A stretch of DNA of 64,000 nt, taken from positions 62,001-126,000 of the forward strand of contig JARUPY010000148.1 in assembly GCA_029817715.1 (NCBI GenBank), given 5' to 3'. The notes beneath the pieces were generated by a model. It was not told the DNA's origin and did not search any database. It was given only the letters and a program-made list of their open reading frames with translations. Shown here piece after piece: positions 1 to 13,700 of this stretch; positions within the stretch are counted from its first letter, which is position 1, and each line of letters opens with the position of its first letter. The DNA is from Melastoma dodecandrum (Eukaryota; Streptophyta; Magnoliopsida; Myrtales; Melastomataceae). The position numbers were made by a program, and so were the translations under genes.

Positions 1-116
1 CCGAACTTGCATTTTCCGAAGCCTAAATGATCTCCAAATGCTTCCCAAACTATTCAAAATTGGAGTTCTACATTTGACATTCGGGTCCCTTTCGTTTGCA
101 CAATGAGGAACCCCGC

Positions 117-139
117 GCACAACTTACGCAAGGTTGTGC
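117..139. repeat. Conserved dyad 1 of the satellite monomer (representative copy)
   Basis: gcacaac and gttgtgc form perfect 7-bp inverted arms around ttacgcaag. Allowing a one-base bulge, two more A-T pairs form and leave a 4-nt loop. The arms are retained in nearly every monomer, including the diverged arrays where the loop changes (ttatgcaag, ttatgtaag, ttacgcacg). Dyads able to form cruciforms are known features of several centromeric satellites; a role here is inference. Confidence 0.75.
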
Positions 140-163
140 ATCCCGCATGCTCCGTACCTTGAT

Positions 164-189
164 GCTTCCGAACTTGCATTTTCCGAAGC
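164..189. repeat. Conserved dyad 2 of the satellite monomer (representative copy)
   Basis: gcttccgaa and ttccgaagc are 9-bp inverted arms with one mismatch, separated by 8 bp. The same stretch contains the direct repeat ttccgaa spaced 15 bp apart. It lies about 25 bp after dyad 1, so each monomer has a compact region of two possible hairpins. Confidence 0.6.
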
Positions 190-3100
190 CTAAATGATCT
201 CCAAATGCTTCCCAAACTATTCAAAATTGGAGTTCTACATTTGACATTCGGGTCCCTTTCGTTTGCACAAGGAGGAACCCCGCGCACAACTTACGCAAGG
301 TTGTGCATCCCGCATGCTCCGTACCTTGATGCTTCCGAACTTGCATTTTCCGAAGCCTAAATGATCCCCAAATGCTTCCCAAACTATTCAAAATTGGAGT
401 TCTACATTTGACGTTCGGGTCCCTTTCGTTTGCACAATGAGGAACCCCGCGCACAACTTACGCAAGGTTGTGCATCCCGCATGCTCCGTACCTTGATGCT
501 TCCGAACTTGCATTTTCCGAAGCCTAAATGATCTCCAAATGCTTCCCAAACTATTCAAAATTGGAGTTCTACATTTGACATTCGGGTCCCTTTCGTTTGC
601 ACAATGAGGAACCCCGCGCACAACTTACGCAAGGTTGTGCATCCCGCATGCTCCGTACCTTGGTGCTTCCGAACTTGCATTTTCCGAAGCCTAAATGATC
701 CCCAAATGCTTCCCAAACTATTCAAAATTGGAGTTCTACATTTGACATTCGGGTCCCTTTCGTTTGCACAATGAGGAACCCCGCGCACAACTTACGCAAG
801 GTTGTGCATCCCGCATGCTCCGTACATTGATGCTTCCGAACTTGCATTTTCCGAAGCCTAAATGATCTCCAAATGCTTCCCAAACTATTCAAAATTGGAG
901 TTCTACATTTGACATTCGGGTCCCTTTCGTTTGCACAAGGAGGAACCCCGCGCACAACTTACGCAAGGTTGTGCATCCCGCATGCTCCGTACCTTGGTGC
1001 TTCCGAACTTGCATTTTCCGAAGCCTAAATGATCCCCAAATGCTTCCCAAACTATTCAAAATTGGAGTTCTACATTTGACGTTCGGGTCCCTTTCGTTTG
1101 CACAATGAGGAACCCCGCGCACAACTTACGCAAGGTTGTGCATCCCGCATGCTCCGTACCTTGGTGCTTCCGAACTTGCATTTTCCGAAGCCTAAATGAT
1201 CCCCAAATGCTTCCCAAACTATTCAAAATTGGAGTTCTACATTTGACATTCGGGTCCCTTTCGTTTGCACAATGAGGAACCCCGCGCACAACTTACGCAA
1301 GGTTGTGCATCCCGCATGCTCCGTACATTGATGCTTCCGAACTTGCATTTTCCGAAGCCTAAATGATCTCCAAATGCTTCCCAAACTATTCAAAATTGGA
1401 GTTCTACATTTGACATTCGGGTCCCTTTCGTTTGCACAAGGAGGAACCCCGCGCACAACTTATGCAAGGTTGTGCATCCCGCATGCTCCGTACCTTGGTG
1501 CTTCCGAACTTGCATTTTCCGAAGCCTAAATGATCCCCAAATGCTTCCCAAACTATTCAAAATTGGAGTTCTACATTTGACATTCGGGTCCCTTTCGTTT
1601 GCACAATGTGGAACCCCGCGCACAACTTACGCAAGGTTGTGCATCCATCCCGCATGCTCCGTACCTTGGTGCTTCCGAACTTGCATTTTCCGAAGCCTAA
1701 ATGATCCCCAAATGCTTCCCAAACTATTCAAAATTGGAGTTCTACATTTGACATTCGGGTCCCTTTCGTTTGCACAATGAGGAACCCCGCGCACAACTTA
1801 CGCAAGGTTGTGCATCCCGCATGCTCCGTACATTGATGCTTCCGAACTTGCATTTTCCGAAGCCTAAATGATCTCCAAATGCTTCCCAAACTATTCAAAA
1901 TTGGAGTTCTACATTTGACATTCGGGTCCCTTTCGTTTGCACAAGGAGGAACCCCGCGCACAACTTACGCAAGGTTGTGCATCCCGCATGCTCCGTACCT
2001 TGGTGCTTCCGAACTTGCATTTTCCGAAGCCTAAATGATCCCCAAATGCTTCCCAAACTATTCAAAATTGGAGTTCTACATTTGACATTCGGGTCCCTTT
2101 CGTTTGCACAATGAGGAACCCCGCGCACAACTTACGCAAGGTTGTGCATCCCGCATGCTCCGTACATTGATGCTTCCGAACTTGCATTTTCCGAAGCCTA
2201 AATGATCTCCAAATGCTTCCCAAACTATTCAAAATTGGAGTTCTACATTTGACATTCGGGTCCCTTTCGTTTGCACAATGAGGAACCCCGCGCACAACTT
2301 ACGCAAGGTTGTGCATCCCGCATGCTCCGTACCTTGATGCTTCCGAACTTGCATTTTCCGAAGCCTAAATGATCTCCAAATGCTTCCCAAACTATTCAAA
2401 ATTGGAGTTCTACATTTGACATTCGGGTCCCTTTCGTTTGCACAATGAGGAACCCCGCGCACAACTTACGCAAGGTTGTGCATCCCGCATGCTCCGTACC
2501 TTGATGCTTCCGAACTTGCATTTTCCGAAGCCTAAATGATCTCCAAATGCTTCCCAAACTATTCAAAATTGGAGTTCTACATTTGACATTCGGGTCCCTT
2601 TCGTTTGCACAAGGAGGAACCCCGCGCACAACTTACGCAAGGTTGTGCATCCCGCATGCTCCGTACCTTGGTGCTTCCGAACTTGCATTTTCCGAAGCCT
2701 AAATGATCCCCAAATGCTTCCCAAACTATTCAAAATTGGAGTTCTACATTTGACATTCGGGTCCCTTTCGTTTGCACAATGAGGAACCCCGCGCACAACT
2801 TACGCAAGGTTGTGCATCCCGCATGCTCCGTACCTTGATGCTTCCGAACTTGCATTTTCCGAAGCCTAAATGATCTCCAAATGCTTCCCAAACTATTCAA
2901 AATTGGAGTTCTACATTTGACATTCGGGTCCCTTTCGTTTGCACAATGAGGAACCCCGCGCACAACTTACGCAAGGTTGTGCATCCCGCATGCTCCGTAC
3001 CTTGGTGCTTCCGAACTTGCATTTTCCGAAGCCTAAATGATCCCCAAATGCTTCCCAAACTATTCAAAATTGGAGTTCTACATTTGACGTTCGGGTCCCT

Positions 3101-4065
3101 TTCGTTTGCACAATGAGGAACCCCGCGCACAACTTACGCAAGGTTGTGCATCCCGCATGCTCCGTACCTTGATGCTTCCGAACTTGCATTTTCCGAAGCC
3201 TAAATGATCTCCAAATGCTTCCCAAACTATTCAAAATTGGAGTTCTACATTTGACATTCGGGTCCCTTTCGTTTGCACAATGAGGAACCCCGCGCACAAC
3301 TTACGCAAGGTTGTGCATCCCGCATGCTCCGTACCTTGGTGCTTCCGAACTTGCATTTTCCGAAGCCTAAATGATCCCCAAATGCTTCCCAAACTATTCA
3401 AAATTGGAGTTCTACATTTGACATTCGGGTCCCTTTCGTTTGCACAATGAGGAACCCCGCGCACAACTTACGCAAGGTTGTGCATCCCGCATGCTCCGTA
3501 CCTTGGTGCTTCCGAACTTGCATTTTCCGAAGCCTAAATGATCCCCAAATGCTTCCCAAACTATTCAAAATTGGAGTTCTACATTTGACATTCGGGTCCC
3601 TTTCGTTTGCACAAGGAGGAACCCCGCGCACAACTTACGCAAGGTTGTGCATCCCGCATGCTCCGTACATTGATGCTTCCGAACTTGCATTTTCCGAAGC
3701 CTAAATGATCTCCAAATGCTTCCCAAACTATTCAAAATTGGAGTTCTACATTTGACATTCGGGTCCCTTTCGTTTGCACAATGAGGAACCCCGCGCACAA
3801 CTTACGCAAGGTTGTGCATCCCGCATGCTCCGTACCTTGGTGCTTCCGAACTTGCATTTTCCGAAGCCTAAATGATCCCCAAATGCTTCCCAAACTATTC
3901 AAAATTGGAGTTCTACATTTGACATTCGGGTCCCTTTCGTTTGCACAATGAGGAACCCCGCGCACAACTTACGCAAGGTTGGGCATCCAGCATGCTCCGT
4001 ACCTTGGTGCTTCCGAACTTGCATTTTCCGAAGCCTAAATGATCCCCAAATGCTTCCCAAACTAT

Positions 4066-4733
4066 TCAAAATTGGAGTTCTACATTTGACGTTCGGGTCC
4101 CTTTCGTTTGCACAATGAGGAACCCCGCGCACAACTTACGCAAGGTTGTGCATCCCGCATGCTCCGTACCTTGATGCTTCCGAACTTGCATTTTCCGAAG
4201 CCTAAATGATCTCCAAATGCTTCCCAAACTATTCAAAATTGGAGTTCTACATTTGACATTCGGGTCCCTTTCGTTTGCACAAGGAGGAACCCCGCGCACA
4301 ACTTACGCAAGGTTGTGCATCCCGCATGCTCCGTACCTTGGTGCTTCCGAACTTGCATTTTCCGAAGCCTAAATGATCCCCAAATGCTTCCCAAACTATT
4401 CAAAATTGGAGTTCTACATTTGACGTTCGGGTCCCTTTCGTTTGCACAATGAGGAACCCCGCGCACAACTTACGCAAGGTTGTGCATCCCGCATGCTCCG
4501 TACCTTGATGCTTCCGAACTTGCATTTTCCGAAGCCTAAATGATCTCCAAATGCTTCCCAAACTATTCAAAATTGGAGTTCTACATTTGACATTCGGGTC
4601 CCTTTCGTTTGCACAAGGAGGAACCCCGCGCACAACTTACGCAAGGTTGTGCATCCCGCATGCTCCGTACCTTGGTGCTTCCGAACTTGCATTTTCCGAA
4701 GCCTAAATGATCCCCAAATGCTTCCCAAACTAT
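4066..4733 (+). repeat. Two-monomer (334-bp) local duplication
   Basis: Two successive dimers, 4,066-4,399 and 4,400-4,733, carry the same ordered variants: gacgttcggg followed by ccttgatg and gatctcc, then caaggagg followed by ccttggtg and gatcccc. The order is the same in both, which points to a recent dimer duplication by unequal exchange. It is one clear example of local amplification in the left block. Confidence 0.6.
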
Positions 4734-7700
4734 TCAAAATTGGAGTTCTACATTTGACGTTCGGGTCCCTTTCGTTTGCACAATGAGGAACCCCGCGCAC
4801 AACTTACGCAAGGTTGTGCATCCCGCATGCTCCGTACCTTGATGCTTCCGAACTTGCATTTTCCGAAGCCTAAATGATCTCCAAATGCTTCCCAAACTAT
4901 TCAAAATTGGAGTTCTACATTTGACATTCGGGTCCCTTTCGTTTGCACAATGAGGAACCCCGCGCACAACTTACGCAAGGTTGTGCATCCCGCATGCTCC
5001 GTACCTTGATGCTTCCGAACTTGCATTTTCCGAAGCCTAAATGATCTCCAAATGCTTCCCAAACTATTCAAAATTGGAGTTCTACATTTGACATTCGGGT
5101 CCCTTTCGTTTGCACAAGGAGGAACCCCGCGCACAACTTACGCAAGGTTGTGCATCCCGCATGCTCCGTACCTTGGTGCTTCCGAACTTGCATTTTCCGA
5201 AGCCTAAATGATCCCCAAATGCTTCCCAAACTATTCAAAATTGGAGTTCTACATTTGACATTCGGGTCCCTTTCGTTTGCACAATGAGGAACCCAGCGCA
5301 CAACTTACGCAAGGTTGTGCATCCCGCATGCTCCGTACCTTGATGCTTCCGAACTTGCATTTTCCGAAGCCTAAATGATCTCCAAATGCTTCCCAAACTA
5401 TTCAAAATTGGAGTTCTACATTTGACATTCGGGTCCCTTTCGTTTGCACAATGAGGAACCCCGCGCACAACTTACGCAAGGTTGTGCATCCCGCATGCTC
5501 CGTACCTTGGTGCTTCCGAACTTGCATTTTCCGAAGCCTAAATGATCCCCAAATGCTTCCCAAACTATTCAAAATTGGAGTTCTACATTTGACATTCGGG
5601 TCCCTTTCGTTTGCACAATGAGGAACCCCGCGCACAACTTACGCAAGGTTGTGCATCCCGCATGCTCCGTACCTTGGTGCTTCCGAACTTGCATTTTCCG
5701 AAGCCTAAATGATCCCCAAATGCTTCCCTAACTATTCAAAATTGGAGTTCTACATTTGACATTCGGGTCCCTTTCGTTTGCACAATGAGGAACCCCGCGC
5801 ACAACTTACGCAAGGTTGTGCATCCCGCATGCTCCGTACATTGATGCTTCCGAACTTGCATTTTCCGAAGCCTAAATGATCTCCAAATGCTTCCCAAACT
5901 ATTCAAAATTGGAGTTCTACATTTGACATTCGGGTCCCTTTCGTTTGCACAAGGAGGAACCCCGCGCACAACTTACGCAAGGTTGTGCATCCCGCATGCT
6001 CCGTACCTTGGTGCTTCCGAACTTGCATTTTCCGAAGCCTAAATGATCCCCAAATGCTTCCCAAACTATTCAAAATTGGAGTTCTACATTTGACATTCGG
6101 GTCCCTTTCGTTTGCACAATGAGGAACCCAGCGCACAACTTACGCAAGGTTGTGCATCCCGCATGCTCCGTACATTGATGCTTCCGAACTTGCATTTTCC
6201 GAAGCCTAAATGATCTCCAAATGCTTCCCAAACTATTCAAAATTGGAGTTCTACATTTGACATTCGGGTCCCTTTCGTTTGCACAAGGAGGAACCCCGCG
6301 CACAACTTACGCAAGGTTGTGCATCCCGCATGCTCCGTACCTTGGTGCTTCCGAACTTGCATTTTCCGAAGCCTAAATGATCCCCAAATGCTTCCCAAAC
6401 TATTCAAAATTGGAGTTCTACATTTGACGTTCGGGTCCCTTTCGTTTGCACAATGAGGAACCCCGCGCACAACTTACGCAAGGTTGTGCATCCCGCATGC
6501 TCCGTACATTGATGCTTCCGAACTTGCATTTTCCGAAGCCTAAATGATCTCCAAATGCTTCCCAAACTATTCAAAATTGGAGTTCTACATTTGACATTCG
6601 GGTCCCTTTCGTTTGCACAATGAGGAACCCCGCGCACAACTTACGCAAGGTTGTGCATCCCGCATGCTCCGTACCTTGATGCTTCCGAACTTGCATTTTC
6701 CGAAGCCTAAATGATCTCCAAATGCTTCCCAAACTATTCAAAATTGGAGTTCTACATTTGACATTCGGGTCCCTTTCGTTTGCACAAGGAGGAACCCCGC
6801 GCACAACTTACGCAAGGTTGTGCATCCCGCATGCTCCGTACCTTGGTGCTTCCGAACTTGCATTTTCCGAAGCCTAAATGATCCCCAAATGCTTCCCAAA
6901 CTATTCAAAATTGGAGTTCTACATTTGACATTCGGGTCCCTTTCGTTTGCACAATGAGGAACCCCGCGCACAACTTACGCAAGGTTGGGCATCCCGCATG
7001 CTCCGTACCTTGATGCTTCCGAACTTGCATTTTCCGAAGCCTAAATGATCTCCAAATGCTTCCCAAACTATTCAAAATTGGAGTTCTACATTTGACATTC
7101 GGGTCCCTTTCGTTTGCACAATGAGGAACCCCGCGCACAACTTACGCAAGGTTGTGCATCCCGCATGCTCCGTACCTTGGTGCTTCCGAACTTGCATTTT
7201 CCGAAGCCTAAATGATCCCCAAATGCTTCCCAAACTATTCAAAATTGGAGTTCTACATTTGACATTCGGGTCCCTTTCGTTTGCACAATGAGGAACCCCG
7301 CGCACAACTTACGCAAGGTTGTGCATCCCGCATGCTCCGTACATTGATGCTTCCGAACTTGCATTTTCCGAAGCCTAAATGATCTCCAAATGCTTCCCAA
7401 ACTATTCAAAATTGGAGTTCTACATTTGACATTCGGGTCCCTTTCGTTTGCACAATGAGGAACCCCGCGCACAACTTACGCAAGGTTGTGCATCCCGCAT
7501 GCTCCGTACATTGATGCTTCCGAACTTGCATTTTCCGAAGCCTAAATGATCTCCAAATGCTTCCCAAACTATTCAAAATTGGAGTTCTACATTTGACATT
7601 CGGGTCCCTTTCGTTTGCACAATGAGGAACCCCGCGCACAACTTACGCAAGGTTGTGCATCCCGCATGCTCCGTACCTTGGTGCTTCCGAACTTGCATTT

Positions 7701-9075
7701 TCCGAAGCCTAAATGATCCCCAAATGCTTCCCAAACTATTCAAAATTGGAGTTCTACATTTGACATTCGGGTCCCTTTCGTTGCACAATGAGGAACCCCG
7801 CGCACAACTTACGCAAGGTTGTGCATCCCGCATGCTCCGTACCTTGGTGCTTCCGAACTTGCATTTTCCGAAGCCTAAATGATCCCCAAATGCTTCCCAA
7901 ACTATTCAAAATTGGAGTTCTACATTTGACATTCGGGTCCCTTTCGTTTGCAAAATAAGGAACCCCGCGCACAACTTACGCAAGGTTGTGCATCCCCGCA
8001 TGCTCCGTACCTTGGTGCTTCCGAACTTGCATTTTCCGAAGCCTAAATGATCCCCAAATGCTTCCCAAACTATTCAAAATTGGAGTTCTACATTTGACAT
8101 TCGGGTCCCTTTCGTTTGCACAATGAGGAACCCCGCGCACAACTTACGCAAGGTTGTGCATCCCGCATGCTCCGTACATTGATGCTTCCGAACTTGCATT
8201 TTCCGAAGCCTAAATGATCTCCAAATGCTTCCCAAACTATTCAAAATTGGAGTTCTACATTTGACATTCGGGTCCCTTTCGTTTGCACAATGAGGAACCC
8301 CGCGCACAACTTACGCAAGGTTGTGCATCCCGCATGCTCCGTACATTGATGCTTCCGAACTTGCATTTTTCGAAGCCTAAATGATCTCCAAATGCTTCCC
8401 AAACTATTCAAAATTGGAGTTCTACATTTGACATTCGGGTCCCTTTCGTTTGCACAAGGAGGAACCCCGCGCACAACTTATGTAAGGTTGTGCATCCCGC
8501 ATTCTCCGTACCTTGGTGCTTCCAAACTTGCATTTTCCGAAGCCTAAATGATCCCCAAATGCTTCCCAAACTATTCAAAATTGGAGTTCTACATTTGACA
8601 TTCGGGTCCCTTTCGTTAGCACAAGGAGGAACCCTGCGCACAACTTACGCAAGGTTGTGCATCCCGCATGCTCCGTACATTGATGCTTCCGAACTTGCAT
8701 TTTCCGAAGCCAAAATGATCTCCAAATGCTTCCCAAACTATTCAAAATTGGAGTTCTACATTTGACATTCGGGTCCCTTTCGTTTGCACAAGGAGGAACC
8801 CCGCGCACAACTTACGCAAGGTTGTGCATCCCGCATGCTCCGTACCTTGGTGCTTCCGAACTTGCATTTTCCGAAGCCTAAATGATCCCCAAATGCTTCC
8901 CAAACTATTCAAAATTGGAGTTCTACATTTGACATTCGGGTCCCTTTCGTTTGCACAATGAGGAACCCCGCGCACAACTTACGCAAGGTTGTGCATCCCG
9001 CATGCTCCGTACCTTGATGCTTCCGAACTTGCATTTTCCGAAGCCAAAATGATCTCCAAATGCTTCCCAAACTAT

Positions 9076-10745
9076 TCAAAATTGGAGTTCTACATTTGAC
9101 ATTCGGGTCCCTTTCGTTTGCACAATGAGGAACCCCGCGCACAACTTACGCAAGGTTGTGCATCCCGCATGCTCCGTACATTGATGCTTCCGAACTTGCA
9201 TTTTCCGAAGCCTAAATGATCTCCAAATGCTTCCCAAACTATTCAAAATTGGAGTTCTACATTTGACATTCGGGTCCCTTTCGTTTGCACAAGGAGGAAC
9301 CCCGCGCACAACTTACGCAAGGTTGTGCATCCCGCATGCTCCGTACCTTGGTGCTTCCGAACTTGCATTTTCCGAAGCCTAAATGATCCCCAAATGCTTC
9401 CCAAACTATTCAAAATTGGAGTTCTACATTTGACATTCGGGTCCCTTTCGTTTGCACAATGAGGAACCCAGCGCACAACTTACGCAAGGTTGTGCATCCC
9501 GCATGCTCCGTACATTGATGCTTCCGAACTTGCATTTTCCGAAGCCTAAATGATCTCCAAATGCTTCCCAAACTATTCAAAATTGGAGTTCTACATTTGA
9601 CATTCGGGTCCCTTTCGTTTGCACAATGAGGAACCCCGCGCACAACTTACGCAAGGTTGTGCATCCCGCATGCTCCGTACCTTGGTGCTTCCGAACTTGC
9701 ATTTTCCGAAGCCTAAATGATCCCCAAATGCTTCCCAAACTATTCAAAATTGGAGTTCTACATTTGACATTCGGGTCCCTTTCGTTTGCACAAAGAGGAA
9801 CCCCGCGCACAACTTACGCAAGGTTGTGCATCCCGCATGCTCCGTACATTGATGCTTCCGAACTTGCATTTTCCGAAGCCTAAATGATCTCCAAATGCTT
9901 CCCAAACTATTCAAAATTGGAGTTCTACATTTGACATTCGGGTCCCTTTCGTTTGCACAATGAGGAACCCCGCGCACAACTTACGCAAGGTTGTGCATCC
10001 CGCATGCTCCGTACATTGATGCTTCCGAACTTGCATTTTCCGAAGCCTAAATGATCTCCAAATGCTTCCCAAACTATTCAAAATTGGAGTTCTACATTTG
10101 ACATTCGGGTCCCTTTCGTTTGCACAAGGAGGAACCCCGCGCACAACTTACGCAAGGTTGTGCATCCCGCATGCTCCGTACCTTGGTGCTTCCGAACTTG
10201 CATTTTCCGAAGCCTAAATGATCCCCAAATGCTTCCCAAACTATTCAAAATTGGAGTTCTACATTTGACATTCGGGTCCCTTTCGTTTGCACAATGAGGA
10301 ACCCAGCGCACAACTTACGCAAGGTTGTGCATCCCGCATGCTCCGTACATTGATGCTTCCGAACTTGCATTTTCCGAAGCCTAAATGATCTCCAAATGCT
10401 TCCCAAACTATTCAAAATTGGAGTTCTACATTTGACATTCGGGTCCCTTTCGTTTGCACAATGAGGAACCCCGCGCACAACTTACGCAAGGTTGTGCATC
10501 CCGCATGCTCCGTACCTTGGTGCTTCCGAACTTGCATTTTCCGAAGCCTAAATGATCCCCAAATGCTTCCCAAACTATTCAAAATTGGAGTTCTACATTT
10601 GACATTCGGGTCCCTTTCGTTTGCACAATGAGGAACCCCGCGCACAACTTACGCAAGGTTGTGCATCCCGCATGCTCCGTACATTGATGCTTCCGAACTT
10701 GCATTTTCCGAAGCCTAAATGATCTCCAAATGCTTCCCAAACTAT
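9076..10745 (+). repeat. Five-monomer (835-bp) tandem duplication
   Basis: The private variant aacccagcgcac, replacing aaccccgcgcac, lies near 9,466 and again near 10,301, 835 bp (5 x 167) apart. The monomer types around both copies follow the same order: caaggagg, then aacccagcgc, then cattgatg and so on. The same variant also occurs near 5,291 and 6,126, again five monomers apart, and once near 13,317. The five-monomer spacing therefore appears twice in the left array. Confidence 0.6.
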
Positions 10746-13700
10746 TCAAAATTGGAGTTCTACATTTGACATTCGGGTCCCTTTCGTTTGCACAATGAGG
10801 AACCCCGCGCACAACTTACGCAAGGTTGTGCATCCCGCATGCTCCGTACCTTGATGCTTCCGAACTTGCATTTTCCGAAGCCAAAATGATCTCCAAATGC
10901 TTCCCAAACTATTCAAAATTGGAGTTCTACATTTGACATTCGGGTCCCTTTCGTTTGCACAAGGAGGAACCCCGCGCACAACTTACGCAAGGTTGTGCAT
11001 CCCGCATGCTCCGTACCTTGGTGCTTCCGAACTTGCATTTTCCGAAGCCTAAATGATCCCCAAATGCTTCCCAAACTATTCAAAATTGGAGTTCTACATT
11101 TGACATTCGGGTCCCTTTCGTTTGCACAATGAGGAACCCCGCGCACAACTTACGCAAGGTTGTGCATCCCGCATGCTCCGTACATTGATGCTTCCGAACT
11201 TGCATTTTCCGAAGCCAAAATGATCTCCAAATGCTTCCCAAACTATTCAAAATTGGAGTTCTACATTTGACATTCGGGTCCCTTTCGTTTGCACAAGGAG
11301 GAACCCCGCGCACAACTTACGCAAGGTTGTGCATCCCGCATGCTCCGTACCTTGGTGCTTCCGAACTTGCATTTTCCGAAGCCTAAATGATCCCCAAATG
11401 CTTCCCAAACTATTCAAAATTGGAGTTCTACATTTGACATTCGGGTCCCTTTCGTTTGCACAAAGAGGAACCCCGCGCACAACTTACGCAAGGTTGTGCA
11501 TCCCGCATGCTCCGTACATTGATGCTTCCGAACTTGCATTTTCCGAAGCCTAAATGATCTCCAAATGCTTCCCAAACTATTCAAAATTGGAGTTCTACAT
11601 TTGACATTCGGGTCCCTTTCGTTTGCACAATGAGGAACCCCGCGCACAACTTACGCAAGGTTGTGCATCCCGCATGCTCCGTACCTTGGTGCTTCCGAAC
11701 TTGCATTTTCCGAAGCCTAAATGATCCCCAAATGCTTCCCAAACTATTCAAAATTGGAGTTCTACATTTGACATTCGGGTCCCTTTCGTTTGCACAATGA
11801 GGAACCCCACGCACAACTTACGCAAGGTTGTGCATCCCATCCCGCATGCTCCGTACCTTGGTGCTTCCGAACTTGCATTTTCCGAAGCCTAAATGATCCC
11901 CAAATGCTTCCCAAACTATTCAAAATTGGAGTTCTACATTTGACATTCGGGTCCCTTTCGTTTGCACAAGGAGGAACCTCGCGCACAACTTACGCAAGGT
12001 TGTGCATCCCGCATGCTCCGTACCTTGGTGCTTCCGAACTTGCATTTTCCGAAGCCTAAATGATCCCCAAATGCTTCCCAAACTATTCAAAATTGGAGTT
12101 CTACATTTGACATTCGGGTCACTTTCGTTTGCACAATGTGGAACCCCGCGCACAACTTACGCTAGGTTGTGCATCCCGCATGCTCCGTACATTGATGCTT
12201 CCGAACTTGCATTTTCCGAACCCAAAATGATCTCCAAATGCTTCCCAAACTATTCAAAATTGTAGTTCTACATTTGACATTCGGGTCCCTTTCGTTTGCA
12301 CAATGAGGAACCTCGCGCACAACTTATGCAAGGTTGTGCATCCCGCATGCTCCGTACCTTGGTGCTTCCGAACTTGCATTTTCCGAAGCCTAAATGATCC
12401 CCAAATGCTTCCCAAACTATTCAAAATTGGAGTTCTACATTTGACATTCGGGTCCCTTTCGTTTGCACAATGAGGAACCCCGCGCACAACTTACGCAAGG
12501 TTGTGCATTCCGCATGCTCCGTACCTTGGTGCTTCCGAACTTGCATTTTCCGAAGCCTAAATGATCCCCAAATGCTTCCCAAACTATTCAAAATTGGAGT
12601 TCTACATTTGACATTCGGGTCCCTTTCGTTTGCACAATGTGGAACCCCGCGCACAACTTACGCAAGGTTGTGCATCCCATCCCGCATGCTCCGTACCTTG
12701 GTGCTTCCGAAATTGCTTTTTCCGAAGCCCAAATGATACCCAAATGCTTCCCAAACTATTCAAAATTGGAGTTCTACATTTGACATTCGGGTCCCTTTCG
12801 TTTGCACAATGAGGAACCTCACGCACAACTTACGCAAGGTTGTGCATCCCGCATGCTCCGTACATTGATGCTTCCGAACATGCATTTTCCGAAGCCAAAA
12901 TGATCTCCAAATGCTTCCCAAACTATTCAAAATTGGAGTTCTACATTTTACATTCGGGTCCCTTTCGTTTGCACAATGAGGAACCCCGCGCACAACTTAC
13001 GCAAGGTTGTGCATCCCGCATGCTCCGTACATTGATGCTTCCGAACTTGCATTTTCCGAAGCCTAAATGATCTCCAAATGCTTCCCAAACTATTCAAAAT
13101 TGGAGTTCTACATTTGACATTCGGGTCCCTTTCGTTTGCACAAGGAGGAACCCCGCGCACAACTTACGCAAGGTTGTGCATCCCGCATGCTCCGTACCTT
13201 GGTGCTTCCGAACTTGCATTTTCCGAAGCCTAAATGATCTCCAAATGCTTCCCAAACTATTCAAAATTGAAGTACTACATTTGACATTCGGGTCCCTTTC
13301 GTTTGCACAATGAGGAACCCAGCGCACAACTTATGCAAGGTTGGGCATCCCGCATGCTCCGTACATTGATGCTTCCGAACTTGCATTTTCCGAAGCCAAA
13401 ATGATCTCCAAATGCTTCCCAAACTATTCAAAATTGGAGTTCTACATTTGACATTCGGGTCCCTTTCGTTTGCACAATGAGGAACCCCGCGCACAACTTA
13501 CGCAAGGTTGTGCATCCCGCATGCTCCGTACCTTGGTGCTTCCGAACTTGCATTTTCCGAAGCCTAAATGATCCCCAAATGCTTCCCAAACTATTCAAAA
13601 TTGGAGTTCTACATTTGACATTCGGGTCCCTTTCGTTTGCACAAAGAGGAACCCCGCGCACAACTTACGCAAGGTTGTGCATCCCGCATGCTCCGTACAT

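Larger units (their letters stand above)
1..11770 (+). repeat. Homogeneous mixed-type satellite sub-array
   Basis: About 70 monomers differ mainly at a few diagnostic sites (ctcc/cccc, cattga/ccttga/ccttgg, atgagg/aggagg, and gacgttcggg instead of gacattcggg). Apart from these sites monomers are almost identical. Indels are few: a 4-bp atcc insertion near 1,641, a 1-bp loss in the tcgtttgc stretch near 7,781, and single-base changes around 7,955-8,000. Types alternate irregularly, with short duplicated blocks rather than one fixed higher-order unit. From about 8,400 rightward private substitutions become more common, so the right limit is a gradient and the end given is approximate. Confidence 0.75.

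Noticed and set aside
61..140. CENP-B box in the monomer
   Set aside because: I compared attcggg and ctttcgtttgcac with the TTCG-N4-A-N2-CGGG pattern on both strands. The required core bases are not all present at the right spacing.
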